Source of the DNA: Sipunculus nudus
Lineage: Eukaryota; Annelida; Sipuncula; Golfingiida; Sipunculidae
Length of the DNA stretch: 64,000 nt
Reading direction: 5' to 3'
Assembly: GCA_026874595.1 (NCBI GenBank)
Contig: JAPPUL010000069.1
Coordinates: forward strand, 186,001-250,000
The notes under the pieces: generated by a model
What the model saw: the letters and a program-made list of their open reading frames with translations, nothing else
What the model was told of the DNA's origin: nothing
The model's database searches: none
Made by a program: the position numbers and the translations under genes
In this document: positions 1 through 9,969 of the stretch, piece by piece
Numbering within the stretch: the stretch's first letter is position 1
Layout of the letters: every line of letters starts with the position of its first letter

Positions 1-218
1 AGCTTCTAAAGGACTTTGGTTTACCTATATCCATACCAAATAATCTATTACCTGAGGATATTTTAAAGGCTACATTCCTTGATAAAAAGACATTTAAAAA
101 TAAAGTGCATTACTCATTGCCAAGAAATATTGGTTCTATGGTTTGTCTTGATTCTAATCTTTTTTCTTTAAGCGTTTGTGATGATATCGTTTTACAAGCT
201 ATTAAAGAATCATACTAA
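1..218 (+). CDS. aroB: 3-dehydroquinate synthase, C-terminal fragment (5' end outside window)
   Basis: Open frame from base 3 to a TAA at 216-218 encodes the last 71 residues of a protein. It carries a run of the type D-K-K-T-F-K-N-K-V followed by S-L-P-R-N-I-G, which matches the end of AroB, where a conserved DKK is followed by a loop with LP and a glycine. AroB converts DAHP to 3-dehydroquinate in the shikimate pathway in the cytoplasm. The catalytic core lies upstream of the window, so the call rests on the tail only. Its last 9 bases overlap the convergent xerD stop. aroQ of the same pathway lies at about 27 kb. Confidence 0.7.
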   Translation, partial: LLKDFGLPISIPNNLLPEDILKATFLDKKTFKNKVHYSLPRNIGSMVCLDSNLFSLSVCDDIVLQAIKESY

Positions 219-236
219 TAAAATCATACTAATAAA
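208..236. repeat. 14-bp tandem duplication at convergent gene ends
   Basis: Two exact copies of AATCATACTAATAA (208-221 and 222-235). They span the aroB stop codon on the plus strand and encode the last residues of xerD on the minus strand, which therefore ends in a duplicated-looking tail (S-M-K-F-I-S-M-I). Probably a slippage duplication that extended the XerD C-terminus. Confidence 0.85.
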
Positions 237-1184
237 CTTCATACTGATATTGCTTCCGAGTGGATGATACTTTGCATGTGCCTCCCGCAGATTCTTTCTA
301 TTTACATGCGTATAGACTGTTGTAGTTGTTATGCTTTCATGCCCAAGCAGCTCCTGTATAGTCCGTAGGTCAGCTCCGGCCTCAAGAAGGTGTGTTGCAA
401 ATGAATGTCTTAGTGTGTGAGGACTTACACTCTTCTCAAGACCAAGTTCACGTGCATAAGCTTTTATTATCTTCCAAACTCCTTTTCGACTTAGTTGCCC
501 TCCCCTTTTAGCATTCACAAATACATATGAATGTGTTTGCATTTTAAGAAACTTTGGACGTACATTTAAAAGATATTCTATAATATAATCACGTGCGCGG
601 CTTGATATCGGGACTAACCTTTGTTTTTCACCCTTACCATCAACAAGTAACATATCCTCTTCAAAGTAAAATGAATTAACCTTACAATTTACAAGCTCGC
701 TTATTCGAAGCCCACAGGAATACATAAGTTCAAGAATCGCCCTATCACGAATTCCTATATAGGTAGATGTCGATGGCAAGTCTATTAATTTATCAACTTC
801 CTCTATTTTAAGGCTATATGGCATGCGAAATGGCTTGCTCTGGGCTCTAACTCCTTTAAGAGGATTGTCTTTTATAACTTCCTCAAGTATTAGAAAGCTA
901 TAAAACAAGTTTAAACTAGAGTGTATTCGAGATAATGTCCTGCCCTCAAGCCTATCCTTCCCTAATCGATATACAAAATATTTGCTTATATCGTGTGATG
1001 AGATTAGACTAAAATCTGTACCCTCTTTATCCAAAAACGAGAAGAATATCTCAAGATCGCTCCTATAAGCTTTTAACGTATTATCAGAAAGTCCCTTCTC
1101 AAGTTTTATATATCTTATAAAAGCTCTTAAGTTACTTGTTCTATCTTCTTTTATATCTTCTTTTCTATCTTCTTTATATGCCAA
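210..1184 (-). CDS. xerD: Tyrosine site-specific recombinase, XerC/XerD family
   Basis: 324-residue integrase-family recombinase, probably resolving chromosome dimers at dif with a partner or alone. An N-terminal SAM-like DNA-binding domain (about residues 18-100) is followed by the catalytic domain. All catalytic residues are visible: R160 (in SCGLRISE), K184 (DGKGEK), H256 and R259 (PHTLRH), H282 (LLGHES) and the nucleophile Y291 (TVYTHV). The first 15 residues are a low-complexity K-E-D-R/I repeat encoded by three 12-bp units, so the real start could be downstream near residue 16; I kept the only ATG. The tail after the usual C-terminal helix is extended by a tandem duplication. XerC versus XerD cannot be decided from one sequence. 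Confidence 0.88.
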   Translation of the reverse strand: MAYKEDRKEDIKEDRTSNLRAFIRYIKLEKGLSDNTLKAYRSDLEIFFSFLDKEGTDFSLISSHDISKYFVYRLGKDRLEGRTLSRIHSSLNLFYSFLILEEVIKDNPLKGVRAQSKPFRMPYSLKIEEVDKLIDLPSTSTYIGIRDRAILELMYSCGLRISELVNCKVNSFYFEEDMLLVDGKGEKQRLVPISSRARDYIIEYLLNVRPKFLKMQTHSYVFVNAKRGGQLSRKGVWKIIKAYARELGLEKSVSPHTLRHSFATHLLEAGADLRTIQELLGHESITTTTVYTHVNRKNLREAHAKYHPLGSNISMKFISMILLV

Positions 1185-1210
1185 AGCAATTTAACCTATA
1201 CTTTATTGGC

Positions 1211-2428
1211 TTAAAAATCAAAGAAATGTCCCATCTTTTTTTGCTTGGTTTTAAGATAAGCTTTATTTTCTTTACTTGCCTCAACCACTATCGGCACCCG
1301 CTTTACCACATCTAAATGATAGCCTTTTATTGCTATTATCTTTTTTGGATTGTTTGTAAGAAGTTTTATTTTTGTAAGACCAAGGTCCTTTAAAATCTGT
1401 GCTCCAAGCCCATAATCCCTTAAGTCCTCACTAAAACCAAGTTCCCGATTAGCCTCAACCGTATCAAGACCCTTATCCTGCAAGGCGTATGCTTTTATTT
1501 TATTATGAAGACCTATTCCACGTCCCTCCTGACGCATATAAAGACAGACCCCTGCTCCCTCAGAAGATATTATCTTCAATGCCATATCAAGCTGAGTACC
1601 ACAATCACAACGTAATGAAGAAAATACATCACCTGTTATACATTCTGAGTGTACCCTAACAAGAACAGATTCACGGCTTTTTATATCACCGTATACAAGT
1701 GCTATATGCTCTTTAGTATCTATTTCGTTTTTGTATACTATTATCTTAAACTCGCCATATACTGTAGGCAAGTTTGCCTGGCTTGCACGCTCGATAAGCT
1801 TTTCTCGCTGCCTCCTATATTCTATTATCTGGGCAATAGATACTATCTTAAGATTATGTTCCTTAGCAAACTTCTTAAGATCGCTCATTCGGGCCATTGT
1901 CCCATCATCGTTCATAATCTCACATATAACAGAACCTGGATATAACCCTGCAAGATTACAAAGGTCTATAGAGCCTTCCGTTTGGCCTGCCCTTACCAAA
2001 ACTCCTCCTTTTTTCGCTTTAAGTGGAAATATATGTCCAGGACGTGCTAAACTACTTGGGAGTGTAGCAGGATCTATTAAGTCTTTTACTGTTTTTGCTC
2101 TGTCTTTTGCTGATATTCCTGTTGTGGTACCTTCCTTTGCATCAACTGAGATTGTAAATGCTGTACTAAAGGAGGCTGTATTTCGGCTTACCATCTGGTC
2201 AAGCTCTAAATATGTTAGGCGTTCGGGAGTTAGGGGAACGCAGATAAGTCCTCGGGCGTACTTTGCCATAAAGTTAATAACGTCCGCTGTACAATGTTCG
2301 GCTGCTATTACAATGTCTCCTTCATTTTCCCTGTCCTCCTTATCTACTAATATAACCATCTTCCCTTGCTTAAAATCTTCTATAACTTCATCCAAAGGAG
2401 AAAGTCCGGCTCCAACATCAAAACTCAT
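1211..2428 (-). CDS. ribBA: Bifunctional 3,4-dihydroxy-2-butanone-4-phosphate synthase / GTP cyclohydrolase II
   Basis: 405 residues, the usual length of RibBA, which makes both precursors of riboflavin: dihydroxybutanone phosphate from ribulose 5-phosphate and the pyrimidine precursor from GTP. The N-terminal RibB half (1 to about 205) has the signature EDRENEGD, a Q-T-E-G-S-x-D-L motif and other metal/substrate residues. The RibA half (about 206-405) has the zinc-site motif HSECITGD...LRCDCG and the catalytic stretch RQEGRGIG. Both halves look intact. It follows xerD in the same direction 26 bp away. No other rib gene is in the window. Confidence 0.95.
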   Translation of the reverse strand: MSFDVGAGLSPLDEVIEDFKQGKMVILVDKEDRENEGDIVIAAEHCTADVINFMAKYARGLICVPLTPERLTYLELDQMVSRNTASFSTAFTISVDAKEGTTTGISAKDRAKTVKDLIDPATLPSSLARPGHIFPLKAKKGGVLVRAGQTEGSIDLCNLAGLYPGSVICEIMNDDGTMARMSDLKKFAKEHNLKIVSIAQIIEYRRQREKLIERASQANLPTVYGEFKIIVYKNEIDTKEHIALVYGDIKSRESVLVRVHSECITGDVFSSLRCDCGTQLDMALKIISSEGAGVCLYMRQEGRGIGLHNKIKAYALQDKGLDTVEANRELGFSEDLRDYGLGAQILKDLGLTKIKLLTNNPKKIIAIKGYHLDVVKRVPIVVEASKENKAYLKTKQKKMGHFFDF

Positions 2429-2931
2429 ATAACTGTCCTTAAATATACTTTACTAACTAAATATTCTTTAAAAATGATCTATATTAAATTAATTTAATAA
2501 AATACTAAACAATGTAAAAAAAGATGGGAAATATATAAATATACGCTTTGGAATAATAACTTATATCTTGTTTTACTATTATATAGTACTATATATATAG
2601 TAAGTTAGATAGTATATGATACGGTTTTAACAAATTAGCTAGTTATTTCTACTGCAAAAGATAAGTTAGGTTATCTTTAATTTTAGAGAACTTGTTAAAA
2701 AAAAACAAATTTTTCAATAAAACATTTCCTATTTTAGAAAGTTTTAGTTATCTTGTAGAACCTATTCAAATAATGTTATACGTTTCTTATTCATAGATGT
2801 TCAAATATGAGAGAGTCCAAAACAATAAAAATATCCTAAACTAAGACACTATAAAGCTTATATAGACATATAGCAGTACTTTATAGAAAGTATTTTCTTA
2901 GTTGCTAAAGAATCTTGGACTTGCAATAAGT
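2429..2931. other. Intergenic region between ribBA and the tRNA genes
   Basis: About 500 bp of very AT-rich DNA between divergent units. It must hold the ribBA promoter (minus) and the promoter of the tRNA/secE unit (plus). I see no ORF, no FMN-riboswitch-like conserved core and no convincing -35/-10 pair, only short AT dyads near 2580-2605. Confidence 0.5.
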
Positions 2932-3004
2932 GCCCGTGTAGCTCAGTTGGTAGAGCACTTGCATGGTAAGCAAGTTGTCACCAGTTCAAATCTGGTCATG
3001 GGCT
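2932..3004 (+). tRNA. tRNA-Thr (anticodon GGT)
   Basis: 73-nt cloverleaf: acceptor GCCCGTG pairs with CATGGGC (one G-T pair), D arm GCTC..GAGC, anticodon stem CTTGC/GCAAG around loop ATGGTAA with anticodon GGT, and T arm with loop GTTCAAAT. CCA is not encoded. Placed just before tRNA-Trp and secE, the common Thr-(...)-Trp-secE arrangement. Confidence 0.95.
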
Positions 3005-3071
3005 TGCTGTATGTTAAATTTAAATGAGAAGGTGCTTTTTATATATATTTAGCTTTGGCTATTAAGAATAT

Positions 3072-3145
3072 AGGTCTGTAGCTCAATTTGGTAGAGCACT
3101 GGTCTCCAAAACCAGGTGTTGTGGGTTCAAGTCCCGCCAGGCCTG
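3072..3145 (+). tRNA. tRNA-Trp (anticodon CCA)
   Basis: 74-nt cloverleaf: acceptor AGGTCTG pairs with CAGGCCT (one T-G), anticodon stem CTGGT/ACCAG with loop CTCCAAA giving anticodon CCA, T loop GTTCAAG, and discriminator G as expected for tRNA-Trp. CCA is not encoded. It lies 65 bp before secE and probably shares its transcript, as in many bacteria. Confidence 0.95.
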
Positions 3146-3210
3146 AGATATAACTTAGTGTTTTTTTAGTATTTTGCTGATGTTATTATAAGGTATATAG
3201 GTTATATAGA

Positions 3211-3465
3211 TTGAAGAAAAAAGAGACAGTAAGAAAAGAGGCTGGGAAAAAGAAGGGAAAGGTGGCAACGTATGTGGGGGAGTCGCTGGGTGAGCTTAAA
3301 AAGGTAAGCTGGCCAAGAAAGGAGGAGGTTGTAAATTCTACAATAGTGGTAATTACTCTAATAATAATAATATCCCTAATACTTAGCGTATTTGACATAG
3401 GTGTTAGCAAGGCAGTGGAATACTTATTTCAGCCCGTAACAAGTTTTATCTTGTTTTGGCTTTAG
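3211..3465 (+). CDS. secE: Preprotein translocase subunit SecE
   Basis: 84 residues, the single-span bacterial form. The cytoplasmic amphipathic helix carries the conserved L-K-K-V-S-W-P-R motif, followed by one membrane segment (about residues 47-65) and a short tail. SecE clamps the SecY channel in the inner membrane. The start is TTG at 3211; no ATG is available upstream in frame. First protein gene of the secE-nusG-ribosomal-protein-rpoBC cluster, 22 bp before nusG. Confidence 0.93.
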   Translation: MKKKETVRKEAGKKKGKVATYVGESLGELKKVSWPRKEEVVNSTIVVITLIIIISLILSVFDIGVSKAVEYLFQPVTSFILFWL

Positions 3466-3487
3466 GTTTTGTTTTAAAAAAATAGTA

Positions 3488-4048
3488 ATGGCAAAGAATT
3501 GGTATATCTTACATGTTTACTCAGGGCATGAGAATAAGGTAAGTGAAAACATAGAGCATAATTTAAAACGTCAAGAAGTAGGGAAGTATATAGGTGAAGT
3601 AAAGATACCTATAGAGAATACGGTAGAGCTTAGGAATGGAAAGAAACAACAGGTAAAGAAGAAGTTTTTCCCGGGGTATATATTGGTTGAGATGGACCTT
3701 CCGGACTCTCAAGAGCTATGGCAAAGCGTATGTAATGCTATAATACGCCTTCAAAGTGTAACAGGCTTTGTGGGGACTAGCGCCAAAGAAAAGCCTGTAC
3801 CTATACCTAAAAAAGAAGCTCAAGAGATCTTGCAAAGAATGGGTGCAATAAAAACGCCATCAACTTACGTACAAAAGATATCATTTCTTGAAGGGGAGCT
3901 TGTGCGTGTAAAAGATGGTCCATTTGCAAATTTCAGTGGGGCAATAGAATATATAAATCATGAAAAAGGGAAGGTTCGGATTAAGGTTGACATATTTGGG
4001 CGTTCAACGCCTATAGAGCTTGATTTTTATCAAGTTGAAGCATTGTAG
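3488..4048 (+). CDS. nusG: Transcription termination/antitermination factor NusG
   Basis: 186 residues. The NGN domain (1 to about 115) starts with the typical W-Y-I-L-H-V-Y-S-G-H-E-N-K and contains F-F-P-G-Y-I-L-V. The C-terminal KOW domain has the core V-R-V-K-D-G-P-F-A-N-F-S-G. NusG binds the RNA polymerase clamp and couples it to Rho or ribosomes. Typical position directly before rplK. Confidence 0.96.
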   Translation: MAKNWYILHVYSGHENKVSENIEHNLKRQEVGKYIGEVKIPIENTVELRNGKKQQVKKKFFPGYILVEMDLPDSQELWQSVCNAIIRLQSVTGFVGTSAKEKPVPIPKKEAQEILQRMGAIKTPSTYVQKISFLEGELVRVKDGPFANFSGAIEYINHEKGKVRIKVDIFGRSTPIELDFYQVEAL

Positions 4049-4087
4049 GAATTGTAAATTGATAAATAGGAGAGTAAATAAAAGTAG

Positions 4088-4507
4088 ATGTCAAAGAAGG
4101 TAGCATCATTAATAAAGCTTCAGTTGCCAGCCGGGAAAGCGAATCCGTCTCCTCCGGTGGGGCCTGCGCTTGGGCAGCATGGAGTAAATATAATGGATTT
4201 TTGTAAAGCGTTCAACGCTGCAACAAAAGACAAAGGAGAAACAATAATCCCGGTAGTAATAACAGTATACCGAGACAAGAGTTTTGACTTTATATTAAAA
4301 TCGCCCCCTGCAGCAGTGTTAATAAAAGAGGCGTTGAAACTAGAAAAAGGCGCTCCAAATTCACTTAAGAAGGTGGGAGCGATAACAGAAGAGCAACTTG
4401 CAAGCATAGCCAAACTAAAGATGAGTGATTTAAATGCAAATTCAATTGAGTCTGCCAAAAACATAATAAAAGGTACAGCACGTAGTATGGGCGTCTATCT
4501 TAAATAA
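4088..4507 (+). CDS. rplK: 50S ribosomal protein L11
   Basis: 139 residues, normal L11 length (about 141). The N-terminal domain has the signature [18 protein letters not shown], and the C-terminal rRNA-binding domain ends G-T-A-R-S-M-G-V. L11 forms the GTPase-associated centre with 23S rRNA. An AGGAG lies 15 bases before the ATG, farther than usual. Part of the rplKAJL-rpoBC cluster. Confidence 0.97.
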   Translation: MSKKVASLIKLQLPAGKANPSPPVGPALGQHGVNIMDFCKAFNAATKDKGETIIPVVITVYRDKSFDFILKSPPAAVLIKEALKLEKGAPNSLKKVGAITEEQLASIAKLKMSDLNANSIESAKNIIKGTARSMGVYLK

Positions 4508-4603
4508 AAAGCATTTGAATAATGTGTTATAGGACATTATAGGACAATAAAATAGAAATGCTAAATGTCAATCGCAAATGAAATAGAAATAGGAGATATA
4601 GGA

Positions 4604-5305
4604 TTGAAAAGGAGCAAAAGATACGATGAGGCATCTAAGGGACTGGATAACAAGGGAGAGTTTGGGCTTGTGGAGGCAACCCAGCTTGTAAGGGAGCTAT
4701 CAAACGGGAAGGGTAAAGTAAAATTCGACGAGAGCGTAGAGCTTGCAATAAATCTAAATTTGAGAGCAAAGCACACGGTTCGTGGGACACTAACGTTACC
4801 GCACCAATCGGCTAAAAGTCAAGAGTCTAAAAATATATTAGTATTTGCAAAAGGTTCAAAAGCAGAGGAAGCAGAGAAGGCAGGAGCAAGTTATGTAGGG
4901 GATCAGGATTTAATTGATAAGATAAAGAGCGGCTGGGTAGGATTTGATGTTGCAATAGCAACACCGGACATGATGAAAGAAGTAGGGAAGCTAGGCCCGA
5001 TACTTGGTAGGCGAGGGCTTATGCCAAATCCCAAGACCGGGACAGTAACAATGAACCTAAAGTCTGCGATTCAAGAGTTCAAAGCAGGGAAGACGGAATA
5101 TAAGGCAGACAAGACAGGGATAATACATTTAAAGATAGGCACAGTCTCAATGGAGAGTTCAAAACTTGCCGACAATGCGAAAAGCCTTTACAAAGAAGTT
5201 TTAAAGAAGAAGCCAGCAGATTTAAAAGGAGAGTATATAAAAAGCCTAAGCCTCTCATCGACTATGGGTCCTGGGGTAAGGCTTTTGCATTCAAGTTTAG
5301 TATAA
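4604..5305 (+). CDS. rplA: 50S ribosomal protein L1
   Basis: L1 forms the mobile stalk near the ribosomal E site and often represses its own operon. The signature G-x-L-G-P-I-L-G-R-R-G-L-M-P-N-P-K-T-G-T-V is present. I place the start at TTG 4604, because AGGAG at 4591-4595 sits 8 bases before it and the protein then begins M-K-R-S-K-R-Y-D-E-A like other L1 proteins (233 residues). An in-frame ATG at 4565 would add 13 residues without a good ribosome-binding site. Confidence 0.95.
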   Translation: MKRSKRYDEASKGLDNKGEFGLVEATQLVRELSNGKGKVKFDESVELAINLNLRAKHTVRGTLTLPHQSAKSQESKNILVFAKGSKAEEAEKAGASYVGDQDLIDKIKSGWVGFDVAIATPDMMKEVGKLGPILGRRGLMPNPKTGTVTMNLKSAIQEFKAGKTEYKADKTGIIHLKIGTVSMESSKLADNAKSLYKEVLKKKPADLKGEYIKSLSLSSTMGPGVRLLHSSLV

Positions 5306-5353
5306 ATAGTTTATCTTGATGAATAGAAATAAATAAAGTGGAGATAAAAGCGG

Positions 5354-5872
5354 ATGGCAACAGAAAAGAAAGTAGAAAGGCTAAACAAGCTGCTTGGGAT
5401 ATTGGGCGAGTATGAAAGTTTTATAATAACAGACTATAGGGGCTTAACAGTTGCACAACTTACTAAGCTTAGGCGTGAGTTGCTTGCGAATGGGGCAATA
5501 TATCAAGTGGTAAAGAATAATTTAATTAAGATAGCAGTAGAGAATAAAAAGATAGAAGGACTTGATGAATATTTTAGTGGGCCAACAGCAATAGCGTTTA
5601 CAAAGGATGATCCTATAAACACAAGCAAGATACTCTCACGTTATGTAAAAAATACAAACATATTGGAGCTTAAAGGAGGCTATAGTAATGGAGACATATT
5701 AAGCAGAGAAGATGTTATAAAGTTATCGAAGTTACCAAGCCGTGAAGTGTTGATGGGGAGATTTTTAGGGAGTTTGAAAGGGCCATTATACGGGCTTTCA
5801 AATGTTTTTATGTCTTTGCGACGTAATTTAGTATATACACTAAGTGAGATATCGCAGGGCAAAAAGAAATAA
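5354..5872 (+). CDS. rplJ: 50S ribosomal protein L10
   Basis: 172 residues, normal for L10, the base of the stalk that carries L7/L12 dimers. The N-terminal part shows I-I-T-D-Y-R-G-L-T-V-A-Q-L-T-K-L-R and V-V-K-N-N-L, both typical. GGAG lies 9 bases before the ATG. It is followed by an A-rich spacer of short GAAATAAA repeats (5862-5900) before rplL. Confidence 0.95.
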   Translation: MATEKKVERLNKLLGILGEYESFIITDYRGLTVAQLTKLRRELLANGAIYQVVKNNLIKIAVENKKIEGLDEYFSGPTAIAFTKDDPINTSKILSRYVKNTNILELKGGYSNGDILSREDVIKLSKLPSREVLMGRFLGSLKGPLYGLSNVFMSLRRNLVYTLSEISQGKKK

Positions 5873-5955
5873 AGAAATAAAAAAGAAATAAAAAATAATA
5901 ATCAAACAAGTGATAGTATAAGATAAAAATGTTTAAAGTAAAGGAGAAATAAAAG

Positions 5956-6357
5956 ATGTCGACTACTACAAAACTAAAAGTAGATGATATAGTAGAAGCA
6001 GTAAAAGGGATGACAATGGTTGAGGTATCGGAGTTGGTTAAGAAGTTGGAGGAAGAGTTTGGAGTAAGCGCCCAAGCGCCTGTTGCCCTACAAGCAGTAG
6101 GAGGAGATGATACAGGAGGCGGCGAGGCAGGAGGGGTGGCAGAACAGACTGAGTTTTCGGTAATACTAGTAAGCGCAGGAGGTAATAAGATACCAGTTAT
6201 AAAGGAAGTGCGTGGTATAACAGGACTTAGTTTAAAAGAGACAAAAGACTTAGTAGAAGCTGGTGGCAAGCCAATAAAGGAAAAAGTCAGTAAAGAGGAA
6301 GCAGAACAATTAAAAGAAAAGCTTGAAGGAGTTGGCGCAACGGTAGAAATAAAATAG
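5956..6357 (+). CDS. rplL: 50S ribosomal protein L7/L12
   Basis: 133 residues. An N-terminal dimerisation helix pair, a flexible Gly/Ala-rich hinge (about 45-65) and the C-terminal globular domain with [20 protein letters not shown], which recruits translational GTPases. AGGAG is 9 bases before the ATG. The stop codon lies inside a 16-bp tandem duplication. Confidence 0.97.
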   Translation: MSTTTKLKVDDIVEAVKGMTMVEVSELVKKLEEEFGVSAQAPVALQAVGGDDTGGGEAGGVAEQTEFSVILVSAGGNKIPVIKEVRGITGLSLKETKDLVEAGGKPIKEKVSKEEAEQLKEKLEGVGATVEIK

Positions 6358-6377
6358 AGAAGAAATAAAATAGAGAA
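6346..6377. repeat. 16-bp tandem duplication across the rplL stop codon
   Basis: Two exact copies of GAAATAAAATAGAGAA at 6346-6361 and 6362-6377. The first contains the TAG stop of rplL. One of several 16-bp-unit repeats in the window. Confidence 0.85.
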
Positions 6378-6448
6378 GCTAAATCGTAAAAATGAAGGGA
6401 CTCTGTGACCCATTATAACAAAAAATAAAAGAATGCTAGGGAGTGTAC

Positions 6449-9400
6449 ATGCTTCAGATAAAAAAAAGGACGAGAAGAGAGAGTTTAACAGATGAAGTGC
6501 AGGATTACCTGGAGTTGCCAGATTTAAATGAGATACAGCTTGCATCATACAATCGTTTTTTACAAAAGGACAAGAAGCCAGAGGAGCGAGATGCATTTAT
6601 AGGTCTTGAAGCGGTTTTCCGGAACACATTTCCGATAGAAAGTCCCAACAAAGACATAGTGCTTGAATATCATGGATATACATTTGGTAACATCCAATAT
6701 AGCGAAGAGGAAGCCAGAAGACGAGATGTAACATACTCTATAGTGTTAAAAGCGACGATAAGGCTCATCTACCGGGAGACTGGGGAGGTGCGAGAGAAAG
6801 AGGTATATATGGGAGACATCCCATTGATGACGCCACGTGGAACATTTATAATAAACGGAGCAGAGCGTGTTATAGTAAGTCAGATTCACAAGTCTCCTGG
6901 GATAGCGTTTAGCGAAGATGATGGCGTTTTCTTGGCAAAGATAATACCTGATAAAGGAGCTTGGCTTGAATTTGAACTTGACACAAAAAAAGATATTCTG
7001 AATATAAAAATAGATCGCAAGAAAGGTGTCCTAGTAACAACTTTTTTGCGAGCGATAGGATGTGAGGCAACTAAAGATATAATAAAAGAGTTTTATACAA
7101 TAAAGGGAATAGACCTTTCTAAAAACAAGGATAGAAAGTATGTAGAAAGCTCTACATTGCCAATAAGGATAGCTGAGGATATTGTAGAGCCTCAAACTAA
7201 TGAAGTAATATTTCATGCCCCTTCAGAGTTAATCTTGCAAGATACAGAAAAAATACTAAGTTTTGGAATAAACAAGATAAAGATAATTGATCCTGAAGAG
7301 CTTGTACAAAATCCAATAATCCTAAAATGTTTGGATATTGATGATGTTACAACAAATAAAGAAGCAATAGCTAAATTGTACAATTTTATAAGGCCTGGGG
7401 AACCAATAACGCTTGAAAATGCAACTAAAGAGTTTAATGCGTTATTTTTTGACCCTAAAAGATACAATTTAGGCATAGTTGGACGCTATAAGTTTAACCA
7501 AAAGTTGTATACAGAAGCTGAGCCTGGCCCAGACTCACCAACACCTACTAAGGACGATATTATACTTGCCATAAAATATTTAATAAAGATTTACAATGGA
7601 ACAGAATATACAGACGATATAGATCATCTAGGGAATAGGCGAATAAGATGCGTAGACGAACTTTTAGTTAACCAGCTAAAGATAGGTTTTGCGCGTATGG
7701 AGCGTACAATAAAAGAGAGGATAAGTACAGAGGATTTTGAGGAGATAACGCCGCAAAAGCTCCTAAGTATAAAGCCGATATCTGCAGTAATAAAGGAATT
7801 TTTTGGGTCTAGTCAGTTGTCCCAGTTTATGGATCAGACAAATCCTCTTGCAGAATTAACTCATAAAAGACGAATTAATGCACTTGGTCCTGGAGGTTTG
7901 TCTCGAGAGCGTGCTGGTTTTGAGGTGCGTGACGTACATTATACGCATTATGGTAAAATATGTCCGATAGAGACTCCGGAAGGGCCAAATATAGGCTTAA
8001 TTCTTTCATTATGTAACTTTGCAAGGATAAATGATTATGGTTTTTTAATAACACCTTATGTCAAGGTGGAAAATGGCAAAATAACAAAAGAAGTGTCCTA
8101 CCTGACCGCAACTGAAGAAGATAGATATTACATAGCGCCAGCAAATCTGCCAAGAGATAGCAAAGGCAACATAAAAGGCGAGCTAGTAGATGCAAGATAC
8201 CGCGGAGAATATCCGTTGGTGCACCCAAGTCAAATAAAATATATAGACGTATCGCCCAAACAGATAATAAGCGTATCAACAGCCTTAATACCCTTTTTAC
8301 AACATGATGATGCAAACCGAGCCCTGATGGGAGCAAATATGCAAAGGCAAGCGGTTCCCTTGTTAAATGTTGAGGCACCGGTGGTTGGGACTGGGATGGA
8401 GAGCAAGGCGGCATATGATTCGGGGACATGCTTAATTAGCAAGCGTAGTGGTACTGTAATAAAAGTGTCGGCAGAGGAAGTGCATATCAAGGTAGATGAT
8501 GATGCAGAAAATCCGGTAGATATATATAATCTAATAAAGTATCGTCGTACAAATCAAAATACATGTTTTAACCAAAGGCCTCAAGTTGTAAAGGGAGAAG
8601 AGGTTGAGATTGGGCAGTTAATAGCGGATGGGCCTGCAATAGACAATGGGGAGTTGTCCTTGGGACGTAATGTACTTGTTGCATTTATGAGTTGGAAGGG
8701 TCAAAATTTTGAAGATGCGATAATAATAAGCAACCGTATGGTAAAAGATGATGTATTTACCTCTATCCATATAGAAGAATTTGAGATAGAAGCACGCGAG
8801 ACAAAGCTTGGGCGAGAAAAGCTAACAAAAGACATACCAAATCTAGGCGAAGATAGCTTTACACATTTAGATGAGGATGGAATTGTACGAGTTGGGACAT
8901 GGGTCCAAAGTGGAGATATATTAGTCGGCAAGGTGACTCCCAAAGGAGAGACAGAATCAACACCTGAATATAAGTTGCTGCATTCGATATTTGGAGAGAA
9001 GGCACGTGAGGTAAAAGATACATCGCTACGTGTGCCTCATGGTAATTCAGGAGTAGTCATAGGTATCTCAATATTTAAAAGGGAGAATGAAGATGAATTA
9101 CCACCTGGAGTAGAAGAGCTTGTAAAAGTCCATATAGCAAAAAAGCGTAAGATATCAGAAGGTGATAAGATGGCAGGACGTCATGGTAATAAGGGAGTTA
9201 TCTCAAAAATAGTACCCGAAGAAGACATGCCATATTTGCCTGACGGGACACCTGTTGACATAATATTAAATCCGCTTGGAGTGCCATCTAGGATGAACTT
9301 AGGACAAATACTTGAATCTGAGCTTGGCTGGGCGGCAAAGGAGCTTGGAATAAACTTTGCAGTACCGGTATTTGCGGATATAAAACTTGAACAGATAGAG

Positions 9401-9907
9401 TCAAAGTTAAAGGAAGCGAAGTTGCCAATCTATAGTAGTACAAAATTAATAGACGGGCTTACAGGAGAATACTTTGAGAATGAGGTAACAGTAGGGTATA
9501 TATATATGCTTAAGTTGTCGCATATGATAGATGATAAGATTCATGCAAGAAGTACAGGTCCTTATTCCCTAGTAACGCAACAACCACTTGGTGGCAAGGC
9601 CCAATTTGGGGGACAGAGGCTTGGGGAGATGGAGGTTTGGGCGCTTGAGGCTTATGGTGCAGCCCATACGCTGCAAGAATTTCTAACAGTTAAAGCAGAT
9701 GACATGATGGGACGTGCGAAAATATATGAAAACATAGTAAAGGGCGAGATAACTTACAAGCCTGGTGTGCCGGAGTCATTTAATGTACTAATTCAAGAGT
9801 TACGAGGACTTGGGCTTGATCTTAATATATATGACAGTGATGATAATCTAGTAGGACTTACCGACAAAGATATAGAGAATCTAAACAAGCTAAAAAACAA
9901 GATATAG
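6449..9907 (+). CDS. rpoB: DNA-directed RNA polymerase subunit beta
   Basis: About 1152 residues, close to the short RpoB of spirochaetes, Gram-positives and actinobacteria and well below the roughly 1340-1370 of proteobacteria. Conserved stretches include the rifampicin region ([20 protein letters not shown]), [22 protein letters not shown] and, near the end, [13 protein letters not shown]. The ATG at 6449 is preferred: AGGGA at 6438-6442 is 6 bases away, whereas the GTG at 6443 would abut it. Forms the polymerase core with RpoC, 62 bp downstream. Confidence 0.97.
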   Translation: MLQIKKRTRRESLTDEVQDYLELPDLNEIQLASYNRFLQKDKKPEERDAFIGLEAVFRNTFPIESPNKDIVLEYHGYTFGNIQYSEEEARRRDVTYSIVLKATIRLIYRETGEVREKEVYMGDIPLMTPRGTFIINGAERVIVSQIHKSPGIAFSEDDGVFLAKIIPDKGAWLEFELDTKKDILNIKIDRKKGVLVTTFLRAIGCEATKDIIKEFYTIKGIDLSKNKDRKYVESSTLPIRIAEDIVEPQTNEVIFHAPSELILQDTEKILSFGINKIKIIDPEELVQNPIILKCLDIDDVTTNKEAIAKLYNFIRPGEPITLENATKEFNALFFDPKRYNLGIVGRYKFNQKLYTEAEPGPDSPTPTKDDIILAIKYLIKIYNGTEYTDDIDHLGNRRIRCVDELLVNQLKIGFARMERTIKERISTEDFEEITPQKLLSIKPISAVIKEFFGSSQLSQFMDQTNPLAELTHKRRINALGPGGLSRERAGFEVRDVHYTHYGKICPIETPEGPNIGLILSLCNFARINDYGFLITPYVKVENGKITKEVSYLTATEEDRYYIAPANLPRDSKGNIKGELVDARYRGEYPLVHPSQIKYIDVSPKQIISVSTALIPFLQHDDANRALMGANMQRQAVPLLNVEAPVVGTGMESKAAYDSGTCLISKRSGTVIKVSAEEVHIKVDDDAENPVDIYNLIKYRRTNQNTCFNQRPQVVKGEEVEIGQLIADGPAIDNGELSLGRNVLVAFMSWKGQNFEDAIIISNRMVKDDVFTSIHIEEFEIEARETKLGREKLTKDIPNLGEDSFTHLDEDGIVRVGTWVQSGDILVGKVTPKGETESTPEYKLLHSIFGEKAREVKDTSLRVPHGNSGVVIGISIFKRENEDELPPGVEELVKVHIAKKRKISEGDKMAGRHGNKGVISKIVPEEDMPYLPDGTPVDIILNPLGVPSRMNLGQILESELGWAAKELGINFAVPVFADIKLEQIESKLKEAKLPIYSSTKLIDGLTGEYFENEVTVGYIYMLKLSHMIDDKIHARSTGPYSLVTQQPLGGKAQFGGQRLGEMEVWALEAYGAAHTLQEFLTVKADDMMGRAKIYENIVKGEITYKPGVPESFNVLIQELRGLGLDLNIYDSDDNLVGLTDKDIENLNKLKNKI

Positions 9908-9969
9908 TTATAAGCGAGTTATTAGAGATTAAAGTAGACTAAGTTTATAAGTTAAATTATGGAGTAAAT

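Noticed and set aside
1731-2432. 233-codon plus-strand ORF
   Set aside because: Fully antisense to ribBA, whose motifs are certain. It has no start signal or recognisable domain.
5808-6596. 262-codon minus-strand ORF
   Set aside because: Antisense to rplJ, rplL and the rpoB start. Composition is that of a shadow frame.
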